Positions 24,763 to 36,256 are shown, counted from the first letter of the stretch. The stretch: 64,000 bases of DNA from Terriglobus roseus DSM 18391 (GCF_000265425.1 NC_018014.1:496001-560000), one strand, 5' to 3'. Notes: generated from the sequence alone by a model not told the origin. Program-made: numbers and translations.

Positions 24763-25647
24763 TTAGAAGCGATACCCGACGCCTGCGGATGCGATGGGAA
24801 AGAACGATGCGTAGCTCAGGTTGTTGTTCTGGCGTGCGGTGAACTTCCTGAGATCCGATTGGAAGCTGGCGTCCGAGGCGACATCCTGGCAGCCGATGGG
24901 TTGGGGGAAACGCGGATCGCAGGCGCTACCCACAAAGGTGACGTCGAACTTCGGCTGACCGATGTAATAGAAGCCGAACTCCACCGGGAATGAGAAGTGT
25001 GCGCCATGCCGCGGGCTCAGGTTTCCGTAGCCGATCGAGATGCCGGGTGCCACCTTGCGCGTGCTGACGAGGCCAGTGCCGTGCAAAGGGTTGGCGTTGC
25101 TGGAGACGTACTGGCCGCCATCCAGGCTGATCTGCTGCCCCGCGGGAACCAGCACGTTCACGTTTGCCTCGGTCTGCACGGCGAAGCGAAGCTGCGGGCT
25201 GATCCGGAAACCGTTGTGCCAGGGATAGTAATCGATCGCCATGTGGCCGCCCCCCACCTTGAGTGACGCGTCGATCTGTGCGCCGTCGCTGGTGAAGTTG
25301 CCGGTGTACTTGAGGTACTCGCCGCCGATACGAAAATTCAAATGCTGGCCTATCGGCTCGGCGAAATCGAGGCCCACACCATTGACGCCTACGATGATGC
25401 CAATGCCTGGGTGCTTCCAGAGATCTCTGGTGGGTGTGCGCCTCAGCTCCTCCCGCGTCATGCCTGCGGATGGAGCAGGCGCGGTCAAAGTGCTGCCACT
25501 GTCCTGTTGCGACTGGCTGCTGCTAGTGTCCGATGGTGACGGTGTAGAGGAGTATGCCTGGCCGTTCGCCATGCAGGGACCAGCGATGGCGAACATGAGA
25601 GCTGCTGCGGAAAAAGCATGCCGCGAAACGTGCAGTGTGTAGTTCAG
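24763..25647 (-). CDS. Outer-membrane beta-barrel protein, probable CTG start
   Basis: The nearest ATG (25596) falls inside what is plainly a signal peptide. Reading upstream in frame gives NYTLHVSRHAFSAAALMF, a textbook n- and h-region leading to MANGQA cleavage. The frame is closed by TAA at 25657-25659, and the only plausible initiator at good spacing is CTG 25647, 5 bases after AAGGAG. The mature protein has a Ser/Thr/Pro-rich linker, then an eight-to-ten-strand barrel: GIGIIVGVNGVGLDFAEPIG, LNFRIGGEYLKY, GGGHMAIDYYPW, ISPQLRFAVQ, and the final SAGVGYRF ending in Phe, as BAM substrates do. Function is unknown. Start choice is inference. Confidence 0.78.
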   Translation of the reverse strand: MNYTLHVSRHAFSAAALMFAIAGPCMANGQAYSSTPSPSDTSSSQSQQDSGSTLTAPAPSAGMTREELRRTPTRDLWKHPGIGIIVGVNGVGLDFAEPIGQHLNFRIGGEYLKYTGNFTSDGAQIDASLKVGGGHMAIDYYPWHNGFRISPQLRFAVQTEANVNVLVPAGQQISLDGGQYVSSNANPLHGTGLVSTRKVAPGISIGYGNLSPRHGAHFSFPVEFGFYYIGQPKFDVTFVGSACDPRFPQPIGCQDVASDASFQSDLRKFTARQNNNLSYASFFPIASAGVGYRF

Positions 25648-25763
25648 AAGGTCTCCTTAACCGCTGGAGGGGAGGATCAGCGGTGAAAAGCTCATCTGTA
25701 ATTGCCAGAATTATGTACACACTAGCACTGGCATTCGTTTCGCGATGTGACACAAATGGGTGG

Positions 25764-28568
25764 TCAGCCCGTGTTTCGCAGCCCGGCGCTGATGCCGTTA
25801 ATGGTTCCCGTAATGGCACGATTAATGGCGCCTTCGTCGGCCTCGCTGGCTTCACGCTTGCGCCGCAAAAGGTCAACCTGGATCCAGCTCATGGGATCGA
25901 CGTACGGGTTCCGCAGACGAATTGACTGGGCCAGCACGGCGTTCTGTTCCAACAGATCGGCCTGCTGCGTGATGAGCAGGATCATCGATCGCGTGCGCTC
26001 GAACTCATCCTTCAACATGGGATAAACGCGGTTGCGCAGCTCTTCATCCGCTACCAGTGAGGCGTACATCTGGGCGATGCCGAAGTCGCTCTTGGCGAGC
26101 GCTGTTTCAACGTTGCGAACCATGTCAAGGAAGAGCGGGAAGTCACGCGCCATGCGCTGCAGTTGCTCAAGGCCGTCGGCGTGATCGGATGTGAAACGCT
26201 CCATCGCAGTGCCCACGCCGTACCAGGCGGGTACTGTGTGACGCGACTGCATCCAGCCGAAGACCCACGGGATTGCTCGCAAGTCTGCAAGGGACCGCTT
26301 GCCGGTGCGCTTGGCCGGGCGCGAACCGATCTTGGCGTGCTCCAGTTCTGCGACCGGAGTGGCTTGCTGGAAGTAATCGAAGGTGTCCGGGTTGTCGAGG
26401 ATGTCGGTGCGATAACGCTCGAATGACCACTCGGCTAGTGAGTCCATCGCCGCTTCCCATGCGGGTTCGATGGCGCCTGTCAGGTGCGTGCTGCAGCCGC
26501 CGCAACTGCGCAGGTCGGGGCGTGCGACGGCGTCGAGCGAGGCGGCGATCATGAGTTCGAGATTGCGCTCTGCGAGGACTACGTCGCTGTACTTGAAGTT
26601 GAGGACTTCGCCCTGCTCGGTGATGCGCATCTGGCCGTTGAAACTGTCCAGTGGCTGTGCATACAACGCGCGATGTGTGGGGCCGCCGCCGCGGCCTACC
26701 GTGCCTCCGCGGCCGTGGAAGAGGCGCAGTTTTACTTTGCATTCGCGGGCTACGGTGTGGACTGCGCGGTGGGCCTTCCAGACTTCCCAGGTGGAGGCGA
26801 TCATTCCCCCGTCTTTATTGGAGTCTGAGTAGCCGAGCATGACTTCCTGGCGGCGTCCGGAGCTTTCGAGGAGCGGCTGGTAGGCCTCATTTGTCCACAA
26901 TTCGCGGCATATATCGGGCGCGTTTTGCAAATCTTGAATCGATTCAAACAACGGAGCGATCAGGATGCCGGGATCCTGTTCCGTGTGCTCGACGGTGACG
27001 CCTCCGAGGCGAGCGAGCCAGATGGTTTTCAGGACATCTTCGGCGCTTGTCGCGCCGCTGATGACGTACTGCCGGATGCTCTTCGGATCGCCGGCGCGCT
27101 TGACCGCGGCGACGGTGCGGAAGGTATCGATGACCTCCGCCGAGGCTTCGGAGATGGGTGTGGGCAGGGAACCGTCGGCGCGCCAGGAGGTGATCTCGGT
27201 CACGGCGGCGTCGTGCACCTTGGCGTGCTGGCGGATGTCGAGCGTCTGCAGGTGCAGCCCGTAGGTGCGGACCTCGATGATCAGGGGATCGATGATGCTC
27301 TCGGCGATGCGTTCGCCGCGGTTTTCCATCAACGACTCGCGGATGAGGCTGAGGTCGTGCAGCAGTTCGTCGGCGCTGGCGTAGGGCGGCAGTCGGTCGG
27401 TGTCTGCGGGAGCGATGAAGAGTTCGCTCTCTGTGCCGAGGCGGGCGAGCATGCAGGTGAGCAGGACGCGGATCTGTTCGCAGAGGAAGCGTGCGCGCAT
27501 CTCCTCGCCGGCGACCGGAATCTGGCGCAGGTAGTCGTCGACTGCTGCGATGAGTGCGGGGCTGGCGGCGGCCTGTTGCGTGGAGGACGAGATGTGCTTC
27601 GCCGCTTCCACGAGGCGTTCGCGATAGTGGGTACGGAGGACCTCGCGGGACATGGCGAGAGCTTCGCGCGTGACCTGCGGTGTGACGAAGGGATTGCCGT
27701 CGCGGTCTCCACCGATCCAGGAGCCGAAGGTGACGAGAGTCGGCAGGTCGGTCAGCGCCAGATCAAGGCCATACTCCTTGTGGAGTGCGCGGCGTACTTC
27801 GGCGTAGAGCGTCGGCAGCGTCTCGAAGATGCTGTCGTTGAAGTAGTCGAGGCCCATGCGGACTTCGTCGATGACGGCGGGTCGCTGCAGACGCACATCG
27901 TCTGTCTGCCACAGGCCGGTGATCTCGGTCAGCAGGCCGCGCTCGAGTTGCTCGAGGGCCTCGTCGCTGACGGGGATGCGGTCGAGGTCTTCCAGGAGCT
28001 GTGCGATGCGATGGCGCTTGCTGATGACAGAGCGGCGCGCGACCTCAGTGGGGTGTGCCGTGAAGACGGGTGTGACGCAGATCTTGCGCAGGAGCTCGAG
28101 TGCTTCGTCGGCGGTATAGCCGGCCTTGCGCATACGGCGCAGTGTGCCCTGCAGGCTGCCGCGCTGGGGTTCCGCATCGCTGCGCAGACCGCCTGCGAGG
28201 CGGCGGCGCTTGCGATGGTTGGTCTCTGCAAGATTGATGAGTTCGAAGTAGAAGCCGAAGGCGCGCGCGAGCTGATAGGCACGATCGACGGGCAGCGTGT
28301 GAACCAGCAGGAGCGCCTGTTGCAGTGCGCTGGATGCGAGTGCGTGATCGCCGTCGAATTCGGCCTGTCGCCGCTCGGCTGCGAGGCGACGCAGTGTTTC
28401 GACTTGTTCGAAGAGGTCTTCACCCACCTGCTCGCGCAGGACTTCGCCCAGCAGTGTGCCGAGGGAGCGCACATCGCGACGTAGAGGTGCAGACTTCAAC
28501 TCAGGCGTGCTTGCCTCAAGCTCGGCTAGCCGCTGACTCCAGTTTGCCGGTTGCCACAGACCCGCCAT
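25764..28568 (-). CDS. ppc: Phosphoenolpyruvate carboxylase
   Basis: 934 residues, full length. Signatures: VFTAHPTEVARRSV (first catalytic His), GSWIGGDRDGNPFVT, VMLGYSDSNKDGG and LFHGRGGTVGRGGGPTH, which together form the active site for PEP and bicarbonate. The product is oxaloacetate, which replenishes the TCA cycle; the tandem icd genes at 43-46 kb act further along the same cycle. The C-terminus ends AGLRNTG, as in PEPC where the last residues approach the active site. It is cytoplasmic. The upstream gap is a repeat array. Confidence 0.97.
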   Translation of the reverse strand: MAGLWQPANWSQRLAELEASTPELKSAPLRRDVRSLGTLLGEVLREQVGEDLFEQVETLRRLAAERRQAEFDGDHALASSALQQALLLVHTLPVDRAYQLARAFGFYFELINLAETNHRKRRRLAGGLRSDAEPQRGSLQGTLRRMRKAGYTADEALELLRKICVTPVFTAHPTEVARRSVISKRHRIAQLLEDLDRIPVSDEALEQLERGLLTEITGLWQTDDVRLQRPAVIDEVRMGLDYFNDSIFETLPTLYAEVRRALHKEYGLDLALTDLPTLVTFGSWIGGDRDGNPFVTPQVTREALAMSREVLRTHYRERLVEAAKHISSSTQQAAASPALIAAVDDYLRQIPVAGEEMRARFLCEQIRVLLTCMLARLGTESELFIAPADTDRLPPYASADELLHDLSLIRESLMENRGERIAESIIDPLIIEVRTYGLHLQTLDIRQHAKVHDAAVTEITSWRADGSLPTPISEASAEVIDTFRTVAAVKRAGDPKSIRQYVISGATSAEDVLKTIWLARLGGVTVEHTEQDPGILIAPLFESIQDLQNAPDICRELWTNEAYQPLLESSGRRQEVMLGYSDSNKDGGMIASTWEVWKAHRAVHTVARECKVKLRLFHGRGGTVGRGGGPTHRALYAQPLDSFNGQMRITEQGEVLNFKYSDVVLAERNLELMIAASLDAVARPDLRSCGGCSTHLTGAIEPAWEAAMDSLAEWSFERYRTDILDNPDTFDYFQQATPVAELEHAKIGSRPAKRTGKRSLADLRAIPWVFGWMQSRHTVPAWYGVGTAMERFTSDHADGLEQLQRMARDFPLFLDMVRNVETALAKSDFGIAQMYASLVADEELRNRVYPMLKDEFERTRSMILLITQQADLLEQNAVLAQSIRLRNPYVDPMSWIQVDLLRRKREASEADEGAINRAITGTINGISAGLRNTG

Positions 28569-28863
28569 GACTTCGATTATGCCTGATGGAGCAAGTGGGT
28601 ACCAAAGGCGGGCCGTCCTGCGTTTGGGTCTTTGACGTGTGACCTGGTGGTTGCACTCATGACGTTGTTGCTGTCATGGATGGGGAACGCATTCCGGCAT
28701 GGTCGCAGAGATGCCGGAAGGAAAGCGGTTCGTGCTTTGCACGAATCCCCACCTTAGCTTCGCGAAGGTGGGGCACCCGGCGTTTGGGTCTTTGACGTGT
28801 GACCTGGTGGTTGTGTGATCCCACTCATGACGATGATGCCGTCATGAATGGGGCACCCGATGC
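28569..28863 (-). repeat. Stem-loop repeat array
   Basis: No gene is seen. A 31-base unit including GGCGTTTGGGTCTTTGACGT and GACCTGGTGGTTG occurs twice (about 28616 and 28782). Hairpin modules are CACTCATGAC..GTCATGGATGGGG (28656-28686), TTCGTGC..GCACGAA with CCCCACCTT..AAGGTGGGG (28728-28773), and CCCACTCATGAC..GTCATGAATGGGG (28820-28853). The TGGGGCACCC ends at 28769 and 28849 read GGGTGCCCCA on the minus strand, opposite to the arrays at 3-7 kb. Confidence 0.75.
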
Positions 28864-29913
28864 TTACTGCTCCGTGGAGGGTGAGCCGGGTCTGGGCTTC
28901 AGCGTGAGTGCGATGATGGCGGCCACTATGGCGATGATGACGACGATGAAGATGCTGCCTTCTGGTCCGATGGTTCCGCCGCTGTAGAGTGGGTTGCCCT
29001 GTGGCTGCGTGATGAGCAGGCGATGGGGCAGGACGAGACCGCTGTCGGAGGTGCCATAGAAGTAGGACTCAGCCCAGTCCCATGCGGCGTGGAAGCCGAT
29101 GGCCCACCAGAGTGATCCGGTGCGCCACAGGCTGAAGGCGAAGAGGAAGCCGATGAGGCCTGCGGCGATCAGGCCGATGCGGCCTTCGCCGGGATTCCCC
29201 GCGTGCACTGCACCGAAGAGGATGGCGAGCAGGATGGCCGTGATCCAGAAGGAGACGGCTTTAGCGCGGTCTTCAAGACCTGCGCTGCGCAGAATGCCGG
29301 CGATGCCGCGTGTGAGGGTGAACTGCGGGAAGCCGCGGAATGCGAACTCTTCAAAGAAGCCTGTCATGAGGAACGACAGTGCGAAGAGGATGGCCCACAG
29401 GATGATGTTGGCGCCGCCGTGAAGATTGAAGCCACCAAAGGTGAGATAGCCGGTGGCGTGAAGCGCGCCCACGAGGAGTGAGAGAGCGACGAAGCCCCAC
29501 AGCAGCCCCATGCCGAGTTCGCCCGCACGGCCGCGCAGCGATCCGATGCCGTAGGTGGCCCATGGCCGCCGCTCGATGCGAGAGACGACGAGAGCTGCTG
29601 CGGCGACGACGAAGAAACTTATCGTGGACATGGAGAGCGTCAGCCACTCCGGGTTGGTGTGGGGCGCGACGTGTCCGTTCAGAAGCAGGCGCACCATGGC
29701 ACTGACGCCACGGCCGATCATGGAGATGAAGGTGAACCAAAGCAACAGCGCCCAGCCTGCGCGGAGGCCATCGTCGCCGAAGAAGATGCGGCGAATGCCG
29801 GAGGCCGGCTCCGGTGGATGAGTGGTGATGCTGTCGTCCTGCGCGGGTGGAAACCATTCGGGTTCGCCGGTGGTTGCGATGGGTTTTGCCTGGGGCGTGA
29901 TCTCGTCGGACAT
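28864..29913 (-). CDS. CPBP-family intramembrane glutamic protease
   Basis: 349 residues: a 50-residue Pro-rich cytosolic start, then eight hydrophobic segments. The Abi/CPBP motifs are present: GFFEEFAFRGFPQF (EExxxR motif, tandem Glu), FGAVHAGNPGE and GFHAAWDWAES (His motifs). These residues make up the Rce1-like glutamate-dependent active site in the membrane. Members cleave prenylated or peptide substrates or protect against bacteriocins; the target here is unknown. It is divergent from the TonB receptor gene with 90 bases between starts. Confidence 0.9.
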   Translation of the reverse strand: MSDEITPQAKPIATTGEPEWFPPAQDDSITTHPPEPASGIRRIFFGDDGLRAGWALLLWFTFISMIGRGVSAMVRLLLNGHVAPHTNPEWLTLSMSTISFFVVAAAALVVSRIERRPWATYGIGSLRGRAGELGMGLLWGFVALSLLVGALHATGYLTFGGFNLHGGANIILWAILFALSFLMTGFFEEFAFRGFPQFTLTRGIAGILRSAGLEDRAKAVSFWITAILLAILFGAVHAGNPGEGRIGLIAAGLIGFLFAFSLWRTGSLWWAIGFHAAWDWAESYFYGTSDSGLVLPHRLLITQPQGNPLYSGGTIGPEGSIFIVVIIAIVAAIIALTLKPRPGSPSTEQ

Positions 29914-30003
29914 GTCGGGCTCTCGTCCTTCAAAAGAGTGTCTTCACGATACGACAGATAGGGCGCAGACAGTTCGCCCGGATGGCGACGTACACTGCGA
30001 GAG

Positions 30004-31854
30004 ATGCTGCAGCTGTTCTCCAAGGGGATGTTCGTCTCAGCCTGCAGGGCCTTTTCTGTCAGCTTCCTACTTACAGCGAACTGCTTTCACGCAGTGGCAC
30101 AGCAGTCCACGAAGCCTGTTGCCGTGGTTCCCGATGTGAAGGACACCGTGACCGTTGTGGGCGATGCGGAGCCTGTTGCGCTGGGGCAGAGCGCCCGCTC
30201 CGTCACGGTGCTGGAGACGCAGGAGCGCAGTCTGCAGTTACAGAGTCTTCAGGACTCACTGCGGACGGATGCTTCGGTGGATATTCGTCAACGTGGTCCC
30301 GTGGGTGTGCAGTCGGATATCTCGGTCCGCGGCAGCAGCTTTGAACAGACGTTGGTGCTGCTGAACGGCCTGCGGGTGAACGATGCGCAGACGTCGCACT
30401 TCAATCTCGATATCCCCGTGCCGTTTCCGGCGCTTGCCGGTATCGATGTGCTGCATGGTGCGGGATCTACGATCTATGGCTCCGATGCGTTGGGCGGCGT
30501 GGTGAATGTGACGACGTGGCGGCCCAAGGAGAGTTCCCTGCGACTGCGTGCGGGCGGCGGCAACTATGGCGTAAATACGGGCAGCTTTGTTGGTGCAGTG
30601 AATGGAAGCCGCAGCAGCCTGGTGGTTGCGGGTGCGCGTGATTTTTCCAGCGGCTTTATGCCGAATCGTGACTATCGCAGTGAGAGCGCCAGCGTGGAAG
30701 GTCGCGCGACGACACGGCTGGGCGAGACGGATGTGCTTGCCGCTGCGAGTGACCGGGCCTTCGGTGCCGACCAGTTCTATGGCAACTATCCTTCGTGGGA
30801 GCGGACAAAGGGTTGGTTTGCATCGGTGACGCAGGGCCTTGGAGCGAAGACCACTGCGGCGCTGGCGTACCGGCGTCATGCGGATGTCTATGACCTGATC
30901 CGCAATCGTCCGTCAGTGTATGAGAACAACCACATCGATCAGAGCTGGCAGGGCGCGGTGCGCCACGGCCGATCGATTGGTCGCATTGGCAGAATCTTTG
31001 CGGGCATCGAGGAGAACACGGACAGCATTCGCAGTAACGCGCTGGGTAAGCATGGACGCAACCGTGGCGCGGGTTACATCGATGCGGATATTCACGCGGG
31101 GACCGCGACGTTCTCAGCCGGTTTGCGCGAAGAGGTGTTGAGTGGTGGTCGCGTTGTCTCCGCACCTACGTTTGCAGCGAGTGTGCTGCTGCATGGGCAG
31201 TGGAAGCTGCGAGGGAGTGCGGGGTATGGATTCCGGTTGCCGACTTACACGGACCTCTATTACAACGATCCGACAACGATCAGTAATGCTGCCCTGAAGC
31301 CCGAATCGGCGTGGAGTTATGACGGTGGCGCGGACTGGTATCGGGGCAAGTCGACCGTTGTTTCAGTGACGGGATTTCTCTCGCAGCAGAGTAACGCGAT
31401 TGAGTATCTGAGGAGTGGTCCGCAGGCGAAGTGGCAGGCGAGTAATCTGGCGCAGGTACGGCTTGCCGGTGTGGAGACATCGGTGCAGGCGAGCCCTGCG
31501 GCGGGGCAGCAACTGCGCGTGAGTTGGACGGCGACCTTCGGTGCGCAGAGTGCGTTGAACGGGCAACAGTCGCAGTATCTCTTCAGCTATCCGGTGAATC
31601 GTGCGGAGGTGGAGTGGTTCGTGCAGGAACGGCATGGCATCAAGTTGCGACCGGCGTTCGCGGTGACGCAGCGCTATGGCCTGGCGCCGTATGCCGTGAT
31701 GGATCTGAGTATGTCGCGCGAGGCAGGTTGGCTGCATCCCTATGTGCAGTTAACCAATCTAACTAATTCGGGATATGCAGAGGTGCTGGCCGTTCGCATG
31801 CCGGGCCGTGGTGTTGTTGCGGGATTAGAGATCGCTTTGCGCAAGAAGCGATAA
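30004..31854 (+). CDS. TonB-dependent outer-membrane receptor (BtuB-like)
   Basis: 616 residues with a signal peptide (ACRAFSVSFLLTANCFHAVAQ). The TonB box region is DTVTVVGDAEPVA; the plug follows: LQDSLRTDASVDIRQRG, SDISVRGSSFEQTLVLLNG, GIDVLHGAGSTIYGSDALGG (the conserved IE.xxG-like segment) and VVNVTTW. The barrel ends MPGRGVVAGLEIALRKKR, without the usual terminal Phe. The small size fits the BtuB/cobalamin-type group, but the 90-base leader has no room for a cobalamin riboswitch and no B12 box is seen, so the ligand stays open. A second possible ATG is at 30028. It converges with the ABC-F gene, 4 bases apart. Confidence 0.9.
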   Translation: MLQLFSKGMFVSACRAFSVSFLLTANCFHAVAQQSTKPVAVVPDVKDTVTVVGDAEPVALGQSARSVTVLETQERSLQLQSLQDSLRTDASVDIRQRGPVGVQSDISVRGSSFEQTLVLLNGLRVNDAQTSHFNLDIPVPFPALAGIDVLHGAGSTIYGSDALGGVVNVTTWRPKESSLRLRAGGGNYGVNTGSFVGAVNGSRSSLVVAGARDFSSGFMPNRDYRSESASVEGRATTRLGETDVLAAASDRAFGADQFYGNYPSWERTKGWFASVTQGLGAKTTAALAYRRHADVYDLIRNRPSVYENNHIDQSWQGAVRHGRSIGRIGRIFAGIEENTDSIRSNALGKHGRNRGAGYIDADIHAGTATFSAGLREEVLSGGRVVSAPTFAASVLLHGQWKLRGSAGYGFRLPTYTDLYYNDPTTISNAALKPESAWSYDGGADWYRGKSTVVSVTGFLSQQSNAIEYLRSGPQAKWQASNLAQVRLAGVETSVQASPAAGQQLRVSWTATFGAQSALNGQQSQYLFSYPVNRAEVEWFVQERHGIKLRPAFAVTQRYGLAPYAVMDLSMSREAGWLHPYVQLTNLTNSGYAEVLAVRMPGRGVVAGLEIALRKKR

Positions 31855-31858
31855 GGAC

Positions 31859-33817
<1,959 letters not shown>

Positions 33818-33879
33818 AGGTCCATTTTCGCAGATCGGCGGTACTTGCTCCGATTGGCTGCCGCAACTAACGTTGTGGC

Positions 33880-35148
33880 ATGTCCTTCTCGCGCCGCCGC
33901 CTGCTCTCCGGAATGTTTTTTTGCGGGGTCTGTGCCGTGGCGCGCGGGCAGCAACTGGCGCATGCGGGCTGGCGCGGCAACAGCATCACGCCAGAGGCCT
34001 GGTGGAAGCATGCGGCGTTTGTGCGCTTCAGCGCTGAGACGACCTTTGCGGAGGTTGCGAAGGGCATTGAGAATATGAGCGCGGTGAGTGCGGATAGCAT
34101 CCTGCTGCCGGATCTGCAGCCGCCGGCGGATGCCGCGCTGCCATTTGCGCCGCGCTTTGGCTCTGAGGAAGATCTGGATGCGTTGCTGCGCGAGGCGTCG
34201 GCGCGGCGGATGCATGTGCTGCTGCGGTTGCCACTGGCGAGTACGCAGGGCGAACGCGGGGCGGGTGCTGTGCGGTTCTGGTTGAACCGGGGTATTGCGG
34301 GGTTCGATCTGGGCGATGTGACGGCTGCGGAGATGGATGCGGCGCGGGCGTTGCGGACTACTCTGGATCGCTTTCCAGGGCAGCGGATTTTGATGGCTCG
34401 GACTGTGGGGGAAGCGGTGTCTGCGCGTGGTGCGTCTGCTGCTCGTGGTGCGTCTGCTGCTCGTGGTGCGTCTGCTGCTCGTGGTGCGGCGGCTGCTCGG
34501 CGGGATCCGATCACGCTGCATGTTGTGTCGGCTCAGGATGTTGAGTCGGGCGCGGCTGCTGGTTCGGGTTCGGGGACGCAGGTGGTGGAGATTGCGAAGG
34601 AGGGGCCGTCGAGCGTGGTTTCGGCGGATGATCCGGGGGCGCATCTGCCGGGGTCGATTCCGGCGTTGCGGAATCTTTTGCCGCTGCTGCTGTCGGGCGG
34701 TGCGCCGGTGCTGGAGAGTGATCTGCTGACGACTGCGGAGGATCGCGCGGCGGTGCAGCAGGTGCTTACGCTGCGAAGTACGCATGCAGTACTGCGGTCG
34801 GGTGTGGCGTCGGTTGTGGCGACGGCGACGCCGGGGCTGCGGGCATGGATGGTGCGGGATCGGCAGCGGGGTGTGCGCGGGAGTCTGCTGCTGGTGGCGA
34901 ATTCGACGGGAGCGGCGATCACGCTGCATCTGACGCAGGCGCTGGCGGGGCAGGGGATGCGTGGGGCGTATCTGCGGCCGGTTCTGCGGGCCGATGGCGG
35001 CATGGGATCGGTGAATGTGGAGACGGGTGTGTTGCCGGCGGGCGCGGCGCTGCTGGCGGAGATTCGGAGCGACAGCTATGCGCCTTCTACGGTGCTGGAT
35101 CCGGATGCGCCGCCGCCGGGTAGTGGGCGTAGACGTCGTCGAAGATAG
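33880..35148 (+). CDS. Tat-exported amylase-like protein lacking catalytic residues
   Basis: 422 residues. The start SFSRRRLLSGMFFCGVCAVA is a twin-arginine signal. The body resembles a short GH13 barrel: SADSILLPDLQPP, ALLREASARRMHVLLRLP, then VRFWLNRGIAGFDLGDVT where active amylases read GF-R-x-D-x; here Arg is Asp and the nucleophile Asp is Gly. LRNLLPLLLSGGAPVLES resembles the late GH13 P-x-L-Y-Y/GDE region without the catalytic acids. The C-terminal third is a beta-domain (GSLLLVANSTGAAITLHL). A tandem 18-base repeat encodes ASAARG units (residues about 181-207). The tail is six Arg. It overlaps the convergent glycosyltransferase by 62 bases. Likely a sugar-binding or inactive relative. 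Confidence 0.7.
   Translation: MSFSRRRLLSGMFFCGVCAVARGQQLAHAGWRGNSITPEAWWKHAAFVRFSAETTFAEVAKGIENMSAVSADSILLPDLQPPADAALPFAPRFGSEEDLDALLREASARRMHVLLRLPLASTQGERGAGAVRFWLNRGIAGFDLGDVTAAEMDAARALRTTLDRFPGQRILMARTVGEAVSARGASAARGASAARGASAARGAAAARRDPITLHVVSAQDVESGAAAGSGSGTQVVEIAKEGPSSVVSADDPGAHLPGSIPALRNLLPLLLSGGAPVLESDLLTTAEDRAAVQQVLTLRSTHAVLRSGVASVVATATPGLRAWMVRDRQRGVRGSLLLVANSTGAAITLHLTQALAGQGMRGAYLRPVLRADGGMGSVNVETGVLPAGAALLAEIRSDSYAPSTVLDPDAPPPGSGRRRRRR
34420..34500 (+). repeat. In-frame 18-base tandem repeat
   Basis: About four and a half copies of GCTGCTCGTGGTGCGTCT, with the last one drifting to GCGGCGGCTGCTCGG. Because the unit is a multiple of three, copy-number change keeps the reading frame of the Tat-exported protein and lengthens a flexible Ala/Arg/Gly/Ser linker. 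It is a probable slippage site. Confidence 0.85.
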
Positions 35149-36256
35149 CGTCCCAGCGACAGCCTAAGGCGTACTCGCGCGCGGCGTGGGCCATGCGTTG
35201 GCGGAGGCTGGCGTCGCGCACGAGGTCGGCGATGGGTTCGGCCATGAGCGAGGGTGTTCGGACGAAGCCGGTCTGGCCGTCGTGCACGATGAACTTTGGG
35301 CCGCCGCCGGTTGTGACGACGGCGGGTACGCCGCTGGCGAGGGCTTCGAGGACGACGTTGCCGAAGGTGTCGGTGTCGGACGGGAAGACGAAGATGTCCA
35401 TGTTGGCGTAGGCGGTTGCGAGTGCTTCGCCGCGGAGGACGCCGGCGAATGCGGCTGTGGGGAGTGAGGCACGGAGGGCTGCTTCGTCACCGCCGTGGCC
35501 TACGATGACGAATTTTGTGTTGGTGATGCCGGCTTCGCGCAGTGCGGCTTCGATGCGTGGGAGCATGGCGATGTTCTTCTCGACGGAGAGGCGTCCGACG
35601 TAGCCGAGGATGATGGTGTCGTCGTCCTTGGCGCGGGTGCGTTTTGCGGGGTTGAAGAGCGTTGTGTCGACGCCTCGGCGCATGACGTGGCAGGGGCGCT
35701 GGGTGCGTTGCTGCAGGAGCGTGCAGAGCTCTTCGTTGGGTGCGTAGAGGACGCGTGCAAGGCGGTAGAAGCGGGCGGTTGCGGCGAGCGCGGCGTCTTC
35801 GATCCAGGTTGCTGCGCGTGGGCCTAGTCTGGCGGAGCGACGGCCCGCGTATTCGTGCACGTTGGTGTGCCAGCTTGCGGCGAGGGGGATGCCCATCTTC
35901 CAGGCGTAGTAGGCGCCGAAGATACCGAGTTCGCTGGGGCCGGTGATGTGGATGAGGTCGGGTTGGAAGTCGTGCAGGGCCCGGCCGATGGAGGCACTGT
36001 AACGCGCGAAGAGCGGGTCGAAGCTAAGGTCCTTCTCCATGGCGATGGCAGCGCGGCTGCGCGGGAGGTCGACGGCTGTTACGGAGTCCTGCGTGACGAT
36101 GGCCGCAGAGCCACGGGAACCGGGCGCGCCGGCGCGGATGGAGAGGAAGGGCAGCCCTTGCCGCTGGGCGTATGCGGTGAAGTTGCGCGCCGTGTGGGCG
36201 ACGCCGTTGACTTCGTGAAAGGAGTCCGGAAGGAAGGCAACACGCGGCGCACCCAT
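35087..36256 (-). CDS. GT4-family glycosyltransferase
   Basis: About 389 residues from the ATG at 36256 (MGAPRVAFLPDSFHEVNGVA). The GT-B fold is clear: N-domain loop DSFHEVNGVAHTARN, DLIHITGPSELGIFG and SWHTNVHEYAGRR; C-domain ILGYVGRLSVEKNIAMLPRI, FVIVGHGGDEAALR and the EX7E-like VFPSDTDTFGNVVLEALASG with GGPKFI. It resembles mannosyltransferases such as MgtA/PimB that build glycolipids at the inner membrane; sugar and acceptor are unknown. An upstream in-frame ATG (36295) would add 13 residues not seen in the family. Its 3' end overlaps the facing gene by 62 bases. Confidence 0.9.
   Translation of the reverse strand: MGAPRVAFLPDSFHEVNGVAHTARNFTAYAQRQGLPFLSIRAGAPGSRGSAAIVTQDSVTAVDLPRSRAAIAMEKDLSFDPLFARYSASIGRALHDFQPDLIHITGPSELGIFGAYYAWKMGIPLAASWHTNVHEYAGRRSARLGPRAATWIEDAALAATARFYRLARVLYAPNEELCTLLQQRTQRPCHVMRRGVDTTLFNPAKRTRAKDDDTIILGYVGRLSVEKNIAMLPRIEAALREAGITNTKFVIVGHGGDEAALRASLPTAAFAGVLRGEALATAYANMDIFVFPSDTDTFGNVVLEALASGVPAVVTTGGGPKFIVHDGQTGFVRTPSLMAEPIADLVRDASLRQRMAHAAREYALGCRWDAIFDDVYAHYPAAAHPDPAP

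Noticed and set aside
29914..30003. Cobalamin riboswitch before the BtuB-like receptor
   Set aside because: The leader is only 90 bases and no B12-box sequence is present.
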